A stretch of DNA of 64,000 bases from Zygnema cylindricum (lineage: Eukaryota; Streptophyta; Zygnematophyceae; Zygnematales; Zygnemataceae), in the NCBI GenBank assembly GCA_037447655.1, contig JBBHKE010002714.1:79448-143447 (forward strand). The letters run 5' to 3'. The translations under genes and the position numbers were made by a program. Below are positions 45,131 through 57,100 of this stretch, piece by piece. The notes under the pieces were generated by a model, which worked only from the letters and a program-made list of their open reading frames with translations, made no database searches and was not told the origin of the DNA. Numbering within the stretch: the first letter of the stretch is position 1; every line of letters starts with the position of its first letter.

Positions 45131-46787
45131 CGTTGTTATTTGCATAATAAAATATTTACAATTCATTGTGATAATAAAGCACTCTCCTATCTACAAAGAT
45201 TAAGTGATGCACAGTTTATGACAGGCAGACAAGTTAGGTGGATGCAAAAAATGACATATTTCAAATTTAACGTCAAACATATTCATTGAAAGACAAATGT
45301 AGTCGCATACCCTTTAAGCAGATGTTTTGAGATAAGCGTGATGGTTAGGGATGAATTGTTTTTAGATGTTGTTAAAAAATGGTTATGATCAAGATCCTTA
45401 TTTTGCTATGATTTGCAAGAATACTTTGGGATGGAATTCTGACCCATTGAATGAAAGGCATGTCAAAAACTTTAGAATAGAAGATGGTTTACTGTATTTT
45501 CAAATAGGGGATATATCATGCATTTATGAAATGGGAGACTTACGAAAACAACTTTTACAGGAAGCCTATGAGTATTTAGGACATCTAGGTCAAGATAAAA
45601 CTCTTGGTCGGTTGCAGAGTAGATTGTTTTGGCCAGGGATGGCAAACGAGGTGTTGAAGCACGTGGAAAGTTGTGTCCCTTGCCAACAGAGTAAACCTAG
45701 TAACCAGAATCTTACAGGTCTCTTAAAATCTTTAAATATCCCCAAAAGACCATGGGAATCTGTCACTATGGATTTTATTGTCAGGTTGCCAACTACGTCT
45801 AGAAGAAATGACAGTATCATGGTCGTAGTTGATAGGTTCAGTAAAATGGCAATATTTATCCCTTGCAAAATTACTCATTCAGTTGTAGATATTTAGAAGT
45901 TATATTTTGACAATGCGGTTAGACATCATGGAGTTCCTCTAACTATAGTCAGTGATAGAGATTCTAAATTTACGTCTGCATTTTGGAAAGAATTGCAACA
46001 AAATTTAGGCACTGAATTAGAAATGAGTACCTCTTATCATCCTCAGACCTATGGACAGACATGAAGGATGAACCGTATACTGGAGGAAATGCTTAGGACT
46101 GTTTGTAGTGGAATTCAGACCACATGGGAATCTAAGCTGCCATTAATGGAATTTGCATACAATTCATGTTAACATGATAGCACAGGATTCTCACCGTTTG
46201 AAGTTGCATACGGATACCAACCAAGAGAAGCATTAAACTTAATAACAGGGGTCACTCAAGAGTGTTGAAATTCTGGAACAGAGTTTTAGGAATACATTCA
46301 AACAGTTTGGAAAACAGTACAGGATGCATTAGTGGAGGCACAAAAGAGGCAAGAGTTAAATGCTCACTGCAAACGCGTTGATTGGGTGGTAAGCGCAAGT
46401 TACAAGGTTTGGCTTTCTACAACTCATTACAAGTGTAAGATCGAGGGACAATCGGATATTACGAGGAAATTCGCTCCTAAGTACATTGGACCATTTATTG
46501 TAATCGAGATGATATCGTCAGTTGCTGCCAAATTGGACTTTCCGCCTTTAACAAACATTCATCCAGTAATACACATCAGTCAGTTGAAACCAACAAATCT
46601 TCGTCCAACTGAAAGAGAATTGGAATTGGATCCTTCAATAATGAAAGAACCTGAGGTCCACAGATGGGTATTAGATTGGGGTCGTCAACGGTTTAAGGTC
46701 GGCAATACTATATTCTGGCAAGTGCATTATCTAGGAAGGCCAAAAGATGAGTTAACTTTAGAAGATAAGAGTTCAGAGTTTTTATAA
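45131..46787 (+). pseudogene. RNase H end and integrase of gypsy H
   Basis: Directly after protease comes the RNase H end (IHCDNKALSYLQ, RQVRWMQKMTYF). Integrase has [32 protein letters not shown] and HPQTYGQT, with stops near 45895, 46063, 46170, 46267 and 46289. The C-terminus (46332-46787) is an open frame with HPVIHISQLKP and a chromodomain-like tail (FWQVHYLGRPKDELT). Confidence 0.82.
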
Positions 46788-46875
46788 AGGTATAGGAGGG
46801 ATAACAATATAGAAGTCCCGTTTTGAGAATGAAATGTGTTATGAATGAGGTCAGTTAAAAATAAAGAGGGGAAGA

Positions 46876-47855
46876 TGTAACAGTAATAGTGGATCGAACT
46901 TGGTCGTAAATGGGTATTTAAAGGTTGGGAATATAAAGTTATGAATTTGGTAGACGTCCGCGAAAAAATCGCGCGATTTGGAGTTTTAATTCAAAAGAAA
47001 AAACGATGGGTGTATTTAGGTGACAGCGCGGGGTCAAACTAACAAGTGGGTATCATTGAAACGGGTTAAGGGTCAAATTATTATCGAAATTTCGCGTGTA
47101 CGTTAGTTAAAATACTAATGAAACATTTAGTCGTTTAGTGCGCACGATGGTTCGTTTCGTACAATTTTTAGTACGAAACGTTACTTTCACTTAATGGAAT
47201 TTCGTAGGTTAGTTTTGTTTGCGAAATTTGTGACACCCGTTCGTGCAAAGTCGCGTTTCGTTTGGCGCGCACTTTTGCACGTAAATGTTATGTAGTGAAA
47301 CGTAGCGTTTGATTGGTTGGTAAATTCTACGTAGTTAGTAAGAGATTTCGCACGTTTTTGCATTGGTCAGTATGAGTCCTTGCTGAATTAATGATTGGCC
47401 CAAGTAAAACGTGTTCAACGAAGCGTTGACTCTGGCCTAGCTGGTCCAAGGCGATGATGGATAAATAGTGAAGTGTAAGAGGAGAGTAGACATCTTTTCC
47501 TTTAGGAAAAGTTTGTGGAAATTTTGACTGATCTTGATCCTGAGCGATTAAAACCAAATTGGAGCAATGGCATTTTTGCATTAAAATCTCTTACAAACTA
47601 AGCAGCGTTTTAGTAGTTAAGAGATAGAATTATTTAGGAGTGGAGAGCGGTGGAAATACTTTAATAACAAGGGTTGAGCCACAAGGGCAAGAGACCAAGC
47701 TAATGTTATGTGGACAAAAGTTTCTTCTAATTTAAAGTTTATTCCTTTATGTGAGTGCTTTCCAATGTGAATGTGCAAATTTCCAATGTGTGGAATGTGT
47801 GGTTGAAATTGGATTTAGTAATGGGATTTTATGAGAGGTAGAAGATCCTATTACA
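46876..47855 (+). repeat. 3' LTR of gypsy H
   Basis: It starts after the polypurine tract ATAAAGAGGGGAAGA and ends CCTATTACA, followed by TSD GGAAA. Confidence 0.9.
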
Positions 47856-47860
47856 GGAAA

Positions 47861-48373
47861 CCTCCTAGAGCCGTTGCCTTTTGCTACATCAAATGCTCGT
47901 TTACATTCTTGTTCAGGGACGAGCGTTGGAGCATTGATGCTAGCCACACTATTTTTGTGACACCACGTCACACCTGAAGAGTTACACGTGCTTTCAAGTC
48001 GACGCTTCAGTTCGACCCATCCATCACTTGTAGGGTTCTTGCCTCATTTCTGTAACCGACCTATATGATGTCCAAGGTTCCATCTTCTTAGTTGCTCACA
48101 TGGAGGAGGACATATCGCTGGCACTACAGTAACTATAGCTTCGCGAGGGATGTGATTGCAGGTTGTAGAACCCAAGCGGGGTGCGCCGTCGAGCGAGAAG
48201 TTTCTTGTGTACTCCCTCCACGCCCCAAAGTCAAGAGGCCTCCAAAGCCCTAGGGTTGACTTGGTTTTCCTACAAGGTATTGGAGGGACCCTTGGTGATG
48301 TAGCACTCAGAGGTCCAAGTGCAACGTGTGTTTCTTCTCTGCAACATGTGTTTCTTCTCATGCGCCTGTGCAC
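47861..48373 (-). pseudogene. Unrecognised ORF with one nonsense codon, cut by element H
   Basis: One minus-strand frame runs from ATG 48373 to the element H insertion, with a single TGA (48046-48044) after GHHIGRLQK. Removing element H and one TSD copy gives the ending SRRFPKA followed by TAA, so H landed in the last codons. The residues are Cys/Trp/Arg-containing and non-repetitive (WRPLDFGAWREYTRNF), which looks gene-like, but I cannot name a family. Chance openness cannot be excluded. Confidence 0.35.
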
Positions 48374-48590
48374 ACAAAGTGCGGTGGCTCGGGTCCCAAT
48401 AGCTTTTAAATATCGAGATTATGCTCACCAGGGACCCAATAGACCGGTTCGTTTTGTTTTTGGTAGAGATTTCGGACATTGAACATGCCCTTACCGTGAA
48501 TAACTTCTGAGCCCCGAGGACCCGAGAGGATCCCTTCACTTGACTTTTTAATTCTCAATGTTGCAGTTGTGAACATACGTATGCAATTGT

Positions 48591-49031
48591 CAGTGTTGTG
48601 TATTGGCAAGGTATTGCTGATAATCGATATGTACCTTTTTAGGCTTGCCGATAAACAATATATTGGCACGTTATATCGAAACTGGTGTTATTGCCGATAA
48701 GGCGATAACACCAATACCGACGACTATCGGCGATAATTGTACGGTTTGCACCGTACAATCTTACGGCTTATTCCGTCGTGTTGAACCGTCGTTATTCCGT
48801 TGCACAGAGTACTCAACAGATTACATGTGGCATGCCACGCTATATACAGTGAAAGTATAATGCAGTAAATTATAAAGTACTATTATATAGCGTACTACAT
48901 TTTTTCTACTTATCGCTGATAAGAAATTTGTTGGTCTCCGAGCGATATATCGGGATCTCTGACTGTTCGATAACCTATAACTATCGCTATCGGTGTTGTC
49001 GCGATAAATTTCTTGCTGATACACAACACTA
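48591..49031. mobile_element. hAT-like non-autonomous element, 441 bp
   Basis: An exact 8-bp duplication GCAATTGT (48583-48590, 49032-49039) flanks TIRs CAGTGTTGTGTATTGGCAAG and complement TAGTGTTGTGTATCAGCAAG. The interior is full of subterminal TATCG/CGATAA words, typical of hAT MITEs. Confidence 0.85.
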
Positions 49032-49039
49032 GCAATTGT

Positions 49040-49955
49040 ACATACAATTGTTTCTTTGTTTGAAGAATTTTTGTGTGCTTGTTTTCTAGATGATCTTGTG
49101 CGTGCCCCACTCCACGGCTTGTAACAAATAAACCCAAAAGACATGACTGGCCACCATTCTCACTTTCCATAAACTGATAATTTTTAGGCCTCTGTTTAAA
49201 AACAAGCCTGCAAACTGGCTGCCAACTGGATAAATAGGGCATACACTTTAATACCAGCAAATGCCAATTAAAATAAGCATCTTTTGCAAGTAAATATACA
49301 ATTTTCTAGTGCCACATAAATGCCGTCTTGCATTAAAACATCCATGTCCTAATATCTTTGTAATATTTTATATAAGCAAATACAACAGTTTAGAACGGTA
49401 AACCAAAACCTCCATAGTAATAGCTTAGAAGTGTACCGAGGCAAAAGGCACAATAAATCAACAATTACTTTATGCAGGAATGAAAAACCACATGTCAGAT
49501 ATAAATCAGATAAAAATAGCCATGCTTCATCCACATAATAAAATGCCATAAAAACATCAGAAGCAGTGGAATAAAATTTCATTATTACCCCGAAATCTGA
49601 ATGTTTCATAGCAAAAAATTAAAATATCTTAGATTGTTAGTCCAAAATTTGTTTTTTTCCTGCAATCTTTACATGAAATATTTTTTGGTTGACAACCGAT
49701 ACTACTGGGATATGCAGGAAAAAAATAACGGGTAAGATAACTGCTATTTTCATAAACTCATGCTTAGTATCACATGACCAAAGAAAGACTTGAGCACCAA
49801 GGTTTGACATGTAACAAAATTTGTTTAACCTAAGATCGTCTTCGCCTACTGCAGGAGCAATGTGTTCCTTTCAAATGTTAATCTACACTAATAATATATC
49901 AACATGCAGTGAAAAAGTAACAATCTAAAGAAAGGGATGGAAAAAAAATGCAAGT
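49040..49955. other. Region 3' of the thylakoid-lumen protein gene
   Basis: AT-rich. It probably contains the minus-strand 3' UTR, including a possible terminal exon starting at 49848 after CTCCTGCAG. Confidence 0.4.
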
Positions 49956-51655
49956 TTAAACGAGTAACTTATGAAACAAGTCGAATTGGCCGTTGTTCCA
50001 TGCAATTACCAAAGGGGATGGACTTACAAGTTGAACACCTTCCTCCATAGAAGACACAATTTTAAACTGTGATGGAAGAACAGCAAGAACATCTGTCGGT
50101 AACATCAAAAAATTGTCAAGAAATGCATCATTTATTGGAGGGACGCGGGCAGTTCCGACCAAAACACATTTTCCGTCTTTGTCCATTCGCTCTCCCTGAG
50201 CACTTCTTGATACTCCTTCAGAAAATTCAGTCGTTAAGACTGTCGTGACAAGCAATGGAGGTGGCTTATAAAAAGGTCCAGCGGAAAAGAAAAATTTTGC
50301 TAAAAAATTTAGTTCGACCTGTCAATGAACAGCATGAAAAAAAAATCTATCAATGAAGTGACACAATGATTTTCCTTATGTCCTGTTCCCTCTCCAAAAT
50401 CTCGATGTGGATATTCTCTTCTATGGAACTCTTGTTTCATAATATTTGTTCATACGTGTTTTCCTACTTATGCATGCCAGGAGAGTTTTATAAACCACAG
50501 AGTACTAGAACGCACTTCAACCCAATTAGTTCTCAATTTCAACTGCTTGCCAAAACCACATTTTACAGCTTACAACACAAAACCATGAAAATTATACTTG
50601 CCATCCAGACCTTGCCCTTTTTGTAAAAAAAAGTCTATGTTTCGAACAATGTAGTTAGTAAGAATGAAAAGCTCCTAGCTTAGTTTTCCAAACAAGCTAC
50701 ATTATAATTCAAAATGGGAATGCACACAAATAAATTTCATTCAAACTTCTTCCAAGATTTTGAGGCATACATTCAACATTCTCACCTGTCCAGTGTTACG
50801 ATCTATAAAGCCTTCCAAAGCTTGAGGAACAATGTCAATTTTTATTGGAGGCGGTAAAGGAGCTCCTAAAAAACTTGTTGTTTTTCCATCCACTCTTGGA
50901 ATGTTCAAAGTGAGAGGATCGAACTTGACTTGGATCCTTCCACTCTCACCCTCAGCTACTGTTGCTGTTCCTCCTCCTCCTTTAGGGTTATAAACAAAGT
51001 CTGGATAAACTGAAACTCCAAGACCGCAATCTCCAAGAATAGAGAGTGTGAGAAAAGAGTCAGAAGGGAGAGAAGCTACCGACTGAACAGTAGTGTGTGT
51101 GACACGTGGCAAGGCAGGAAATACCGTCATGGCTCCTACTTCAGACTCAGTAGCTGCTCCTGACGGCAATGCTGGAAAAAGGACAGCCATGGCAGCTGAG
51201 CTTACAGCAAGACTTAGAATCGAACGTCTGTGAAGATTGTTTAAATGAATGTCTGTGGAAATTTTTTGTTCCAATTTTGATTCTGTGTTTCTAAAAGCTA
51301 CATCTTCTTGCGAGCTCCCGACGTTGTCTTCTTTTATCATTTCTTCCTCTTCTTCTTCTTCTTCTTCTTGTTCACCGCACTCTTCTTTACCTTGAGTAAA
51401 GGCATGGCTAGAAGAGCAAGCGACCCTAAAATTTCTCGAGAAATCCTTTGGAAGAGGATGTCGCAAAAAATGACACGTGGAAACAGGAACCGGTTTTTGA
51501 GAAATAGTGAGGAGAGTCGACGGGTGGAGAAAAAATCGCTGCAGGCAGTCATGGCGGCCATACCTTGTCGAAGTGGCACATTTGCCGAGCGAGTCGGACA
51601 AGGCGGTGCAAGAAGCCACACCTGTTGGACACGTGGCAGTCATGACGGACGTCAT
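49956..51655 (-). CDS. Predicted thylakoid-lumen protein, nuclear gene with 2-3 exons
   Basis: Exon 1 is 51655-50786 (ATG 51655-51653), with donor ACAG|GTGAGA. Exon 2 starts at 50318 after TTGACAG and is phase 0. Unspliced, it ends at TAA 49956 (410 aa). A strong donor GTAAGT at 50027 joined to 49848 would instead place TAG directly after GVQL (387 aa). The N-terminus is Ser/Thr-rich and basic, like a plastid transit peptide, followed by an acidic poly-Glu stretch. Then comes RRSILSLAVSSAAMAVLF with a GAA cleavage-type site: a twin-arginine lumenal signal. The mature part has ILGDCGLGVSVYPDF, a Gly-rich loop GGGGTATV, and across the junction FFFSAGPFYKPPPLLVTTVLTTE and GERMDKDGKCVLVG. It looks like a conserved plastid protein, but I cannot name the family. 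Confidence 0.78.
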
Positions 51656-51759
51656 GGCTTAACACTTCGTCAGCGACGTGGCCGATTTTGGCTCACCGTA
51701 TCGTACAGCACAGTAATGAAGTGGCGTCATGGTAGAAAATGAGGCCAAGTTTATGCTTT

Positions 51760-51815
51760 CATTCCGTACATCAAGGTACATAAAAGGTACAAGACTCCTA
51801 CAGAAGTACAGATCA
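51760..51815. promoter_or_regulatory. GTAC array upstream of the lumen-protein gene
   Basis: Four GTAC cores lie in about 50 bp, 110-160 bp upstream of the start codon. GTAC is the core bound by plant SBP-box factors, including the copper regulators SPL7/CRR1. Function here is inferred only. Confidence 0.35.
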
Positions 51816-53725
51816 GACGACTTCGAAAATTCTGAAAAGTTTTCAATTTAGGCTGTTAAAAGTTAAAACCAACCATTCCATGTTTATCACTGTGTTATGC
51901 CCTATAGAGTGTACTGTAGACAGAAGAACTCCCAGAAAAGCCAGCGTGCAAGTCTTCAAGATTCCGGAAAGTTTGCAAGGCTTTCTTGTGTTGCCACGTG
52001 GCATATTCGAAAAAAAAAACGATAGAGACGTCAAAGCGGGAAAGTTTCCTCGTTTCGCGCCTTCAATAGTATGGTCCGTAATCGTCATCGTAATCGTAAT
52101 CGAATTGAATCCGATGGAGCATTTGGAATTCTGGAACGCGAAATCGCTCCGGTTTGTATCCGTTTTAATATGAATAGCAGCTGGCAAAAGCCGAAAGTGC
52201 TTTGCCGAGACCTACAGCTATATTGAACCCTATGTAGCAATAATTTCTTAATGTGGTACGTCGGTTTGTATTCGTTCAAATGTGAAGTAATTACTAAAAT
52301 ACCCACTGCCCGAAAATGAACACAAACAACAAAGCAAAAAACATGGCAGTTAACGAAAAAGTCGAAAAAGACAAAAGAGCAAGTGAAAACAAGAAGTAAA
52401 CAAAAAAATACATTGCTTAGTCAAAATGAAAGATTAGTCAAAAATTCACAATCTTCACTCAGTCACTAGGGGTCCACGTCCATAGTCTACCGTTTGCTAT
52501 TCTCTCTCTTGCAGAAGCATGTGCACGCAACAATCAGGTCCCTCTTGGTTTTACTTGCAGATTTGCTTTTTATACTGACAGCTTCAGAAACCAATGGATG
52601 ACGTTAAAATTTTCCCAAGTTTGTTTATTGAATTTTTCAAAAATATTATTAGAGTTTGCAGGCCACTAAGAAACCTTCGAGCGCCATCAAATCTGTATGG
52701 ACAGGTATCCCAATTGAAATGTCTCTGTCAGCTGAAACATCGACACCTTAAAATTTTGTAATAAAGTCTCTTTCTCTTTTGAGTTATTTGGACTTCTCCA
52801 TGAAACCCCAATGGCATTTTATTGGATATCTGGTGCGGTTCAAAAGTTTATCGTCGGAAAAGTGTAATGATGTGAGACCTGGTTCCAGCCTGCACATGGC
52901 CTCTCTACAAAATCGGGGATTAGTATTATGATTAACTCCGTTATGAATTTACAGTATTCAAGCCATAAAACTTTTTCTCATCTTAAAACAATTGTTGATC
53001 TCAACCGCTCTGGCAACATGTTCATTGTCAAATCGTGCATTATTAAAAAATAAAACATACTTGATATCGAGATAAATAACATAGACCCCACGAGGTCAGA
53101 GTCGAACGCAGAAAAATTAGGCAACCATCAAAAAAATCCACCAGAGAATATTCTATGAGAAATATGGCATAATATTCTAAAACGCCATAATATTAGATTT
53201 ATATATACATTTTACATTAAGATGATCACTTAAATTCGTACGTATCTACTGATTTAAAGATCTTAGGAGGAAACCTAGGTTTAGATGCTTTTTTCGCGAC
53301 TGCTACAAAGTTCACCAGAAGGACAAGAGAATTGTCCAATGCCTGTACAAAGCATGAATGAACTATAGCATACAAAGAAGACCTCCTGGGCTACCGAAGA
53401 CTAAGGAAATTCATATAAGACCATTAATAGCTTCTATATTTTTTAATCCGCTGAAACCTGCAATTGAGAATTGGCTTGCGAATATACCAATTTGCAGGTA
53501 ATATACTGATATAAGACTTTCCTGCACACTATCCCCAAACCTACTCTGATGTCACTAAATAGTTTTCAAGCAATGCCTCCCTATGCCACGCACAAAGTAT
53601 GACAAAGTTGAAGTTCTTTGTGCTCATAGACATAATAATTCCAGCTCCAGGGAATTTCAACAGCTGTTTTCTATTTTCACAGCAGTTTCCTTTGCATTTC
53701 ACAAACTGCCGATTGTTTTTCGCTC
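51816..53725. other. Intergenic, no gene recognised
   Basis: It contains CACGTGGC motifs and short ORFs without family features. The right end is the 3' side of the ARID-like gene. Confidence 0.35.
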
Positions 53726-54138
53726 TTAAAAGCTCTGTCCCCTGTCGGGATCCTTCACGTCCACTTCATTGTCAGCCGTTGTCAGCTGCATGCCCCCATC
53801 ATCGTCCACATTTGTCTCCCATTTCCCGTCTTCCAATTGAGCTGAAATGTTTGCTTGCTCGAGCTGTCCGGTGATTTCTGGCTGCTCTTCTTGAGGCCCC
53901 ATGTTCCCATCCTCGAGGTGAATTTGTTCTCCCAGTGACCCATCGTCAAGTTGGCTATTCATCACTAGATGCTCTACATAGTCATGCAGGACTTGATCAT
54001 AGAGCTTCTTCAGCCTTTCTATGGCCCTCTCCCTTTCTTTTTCTGACGCATTTTCAAGGGTAAATGTGTCGTGGATAAACCTCTGAAAGCCTCCGGACAT
54101 TTCAAACTGCAGGAAGAAAAAAACCAAACATAAAACAA

Positions 54139-54194
<56 letters not shown>

Positions 54195-57100
54195 TGAAAC
54201 ATGCAACATACAGCCCAATGGAGGCAGGGAATTGTCGGGGAAAGCAATGAGCTCCCTAACGTGCCACACATAATAACTTAGTAACTACCTGCTACCAATC
54301 ATCTAAACACCATTTGCAACAAAGCAGCTTGCCAAAATTACTTCCAATACCACAGACAGTTATGAACACAAAATTTGAAACAAAATGAAAGATGTGGAAG
54401 TATCGGTTTTGAGAAGCACCTGTTGCCGCCCCCCTGCTTCAGCTGCACATCGACATAAAAGCGAGAGGTCCACTTTGTGGCCAACTACTTGGGGCTTCCC
54501 AGTTGGCACCTGCTTAGAATGCTCGCGCAAATAATCGTATATGCTCTTGAGGCTATACCTGTCTTGGTGAACAACAAGGGCACGAGACCCATTTTCTGCT
54601 CCATAAATGAAAACCATACAAATTAAGACCATTAATCACATCAGAACGTGTCAAAGTAACCAGCAACTGGTCCACTTTCTGTTGCACAAACTGAGCTCAG
54701 TAACCACAAGAGCACATTCAAGCACAGCATTGACTTTGCCATAGGAGGGATACAAGACAAGAACAAGTATTTTCAAAAAGAATTCAAACCTCACCTCTCT
54801 TTGGTGTTGTTCCCAGTTCAAAGTTGGGTATGTCTCCACCTTGACGCTCTGTCCATCCAGGTTCAAATGCTTCTAGAAACGACTGCTTTCCACGGTTTGG
54901 TAAGTCATGAGGATGAACAAATGGCACTTGTGGAGGCCAACCCAACTGGCTGCGAAGGTATGCACATGGAGGATCTTCCATCTGCATATGCTGTTCCTCA
55001 CAGTCCTGAAAAACAGCATGTTTTCTGGCAGTCAGGATTCAAACCCACCAGGGAATTAGCAAAACAGGCCAGCCAGGATTCCAAGAGATCCCTGACAAAA
55101 CTATTGCGTTTACATGTCATTGAATCCAAAAAAAAATGCTCGCAAACTTTGTGTAATTGTCTGAAAAAAACTCATATCCTGTGTCTGGTCTCAGTTCATA
55201 TCCAGTCCTTAAGGACATCAATACATCGACATAAAAATCAGCATCATCGCTTCTGCAAAAAAATTGGAAATGACCAATAACATGTCTTAGCTTTTAAAAT
55301 GTTATTCTTTTCTCTTGCTATTCATCTTAACAGTCCATACTATAAGTCCCAACCTCGCATGTCCTCAACAATAACAACAAAATTGTCCAACAACACGAAG
55401 ATCCATAATCCTGCTGACCTTAAGATTGCAGAACCGGATTTTGAGTTGCTTCATTTCTGCCAGGTCCTGCACTTTTTCCTTAAGCACCCGCTGGGCCTCT
55501 AAACGGAGTCGTTTAGATGGCGCAAGTCCCCTATCTCCTGACGTGTCTCCCCTGGACTTCCTTTTTCGTGGCTTTTCAGCAGTCACTGCACACAATTCCA
55601 ATTATCAGAGGTGAATCCCTCCCTCTTCTCTTTCTAGCAAAAGTGTAGGCAAATGACTACTCACATCCACACCAACACAGTCAATTTGACAAACATCCCC
55701 CCTAACCACTCGGACAATTTCAAACCAAATTCATTCAAACCAGTGAAAACATAATCTCACACTCACTAGCTTTTTGTCCCTTAGGTGGAGTAGCAATAAT
55801 CTGATCCAAAGGAACGGCACGTTGCATAAATCCCTGCACAGCTATGGGGGCCTGAAAGGGTGCTGCAATTTGGTGCCCAGCGGCAGCCATGGCCGAGCAA
55901 TGTATGATTGCAGAGGCGCGTGCCATTAGCTTGTAGGTAAGAGAACAACGGATGCCCAAAGGGGGTGGTTGAACCAGACCACCTGCTGCAGCCTGAGTAC
56001 AAGCAGTAGCAGATGAGAGGTCCGTCTTGTAGAGAGCCGGACCAACATAGCCCCCTGTGGCCTGAAACATTATGCACAAGACAAAGATTGTGTACAAAAC
56101 AAACATTATGCACAAGAAAAGCATCAAGCATAAAATAGAACCAAAAAAATAGTCTCAGGACCATGACCAAACTCCAAAAAAAAATTTGACAGAAATGAAT
56201 ATGCCAGTGAACATGAAATCCATATACTTCGCACACCACGGTGTTCACATGAGCTTCTGAACTGGAATAGAAGGATCCTTGCAACAGAAGGATAAATGGA
56301 CACCAGAAAACTGGCCAGCAGAAATGTTTCATGGGGATATCATTTCTACAAACACTTTGAAATAGCAAAAATTTAATAAACTCGATCAAAAATAGAAAAA
56401 CCTTTTCTACATGGGGTATCGAGATCTTTCACAGCTCAAAATGTTTCAAATCTGGCGCTGCAGAAACAGAATTGTAACTCTTTAGAGAGCGTTAAGACCA
56501 AAACTTTACATACAAGAATACCTGGTAAAGGGAGAGGCCCGTTAGAACCACTACATCACCAGGACCCAAATCGTTATCAACAAGCACCCATCGGTTTTGT
56601 GGATCTCGGACGTAGAGACCAGCTCGATCACTTTTAATAAGAGCCAAAAGCCCTTTTTCTGCACGGGGCTCAGTGTCTTCTGGCATTGGCTGAGTTTCCT
56701 GTTGATCTCCTAGCCCCATCCTAGAATGCAGAAGTTTCAAACCCGAAGGTCAAAAAAAAAGTAAGAACCCACTTTTTAAAAATCATAGTAGGAAACACAA
56801 AAAAAAACTTGAAATCAGCAATATCATTATCACAAAAGTAACAATCGACTAAAATGAATCCAGTTCAAAATTTGAGAGAAAACAGACATGGCTCACATCA
56901 GCGCACTGTTACTGGCAAACTGAAACGACCTTGAACTTTCCCTACATGGAACTATTTGCAGGATAAATATAGACTGTCAACTAGAAAAGAAAATACAGTC
57001 ATCTATCACAAAAACAAAACAGAGCCCTGTTCTGGAATAACAAAAACGACAATTTAAGAAAAAAATCAAAAGTTTACTGTGCAAATAATTGCAGCCTTAC

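Larger units (their letters stand above)
41763..47855 (+). mobile_element. Ty3/gypsy element H, RT deleted, 6.1 kb
   Basis: LTRs of 974 and 980 bp, an exact 5-bp TSD GGAAA (41758-41762 and 47856-47860), a TGGTATCAAAGC primer-binding site and a polypurine tract. Gag, protease, an RNase H end and an integrase with a chromodomain-like tail are present, but RT is missing. Many stops and diverged LTRs indicate an old copy. Confidence 0.9.

Noticed and set aside
42253-47581. Similar minus-strand short ORFs in both LTRs of element H
   Set aside because: They are similar only because the LTRs are copies; no start context or family similarity.
48156-48482. Plus-strand ORF opposite the broken minus-strand ORF
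   Set aside because: The minus-strand frame is longer and rejoins across element H; the plus-strand frame looks like a shadow.
49956-51655. Identity as the thylakoid lumenal 17.9 kDa protein
   Set aside because: The conserved stretches here do not fit what I know of that DUF1499-type family, so no gene symbol was given.
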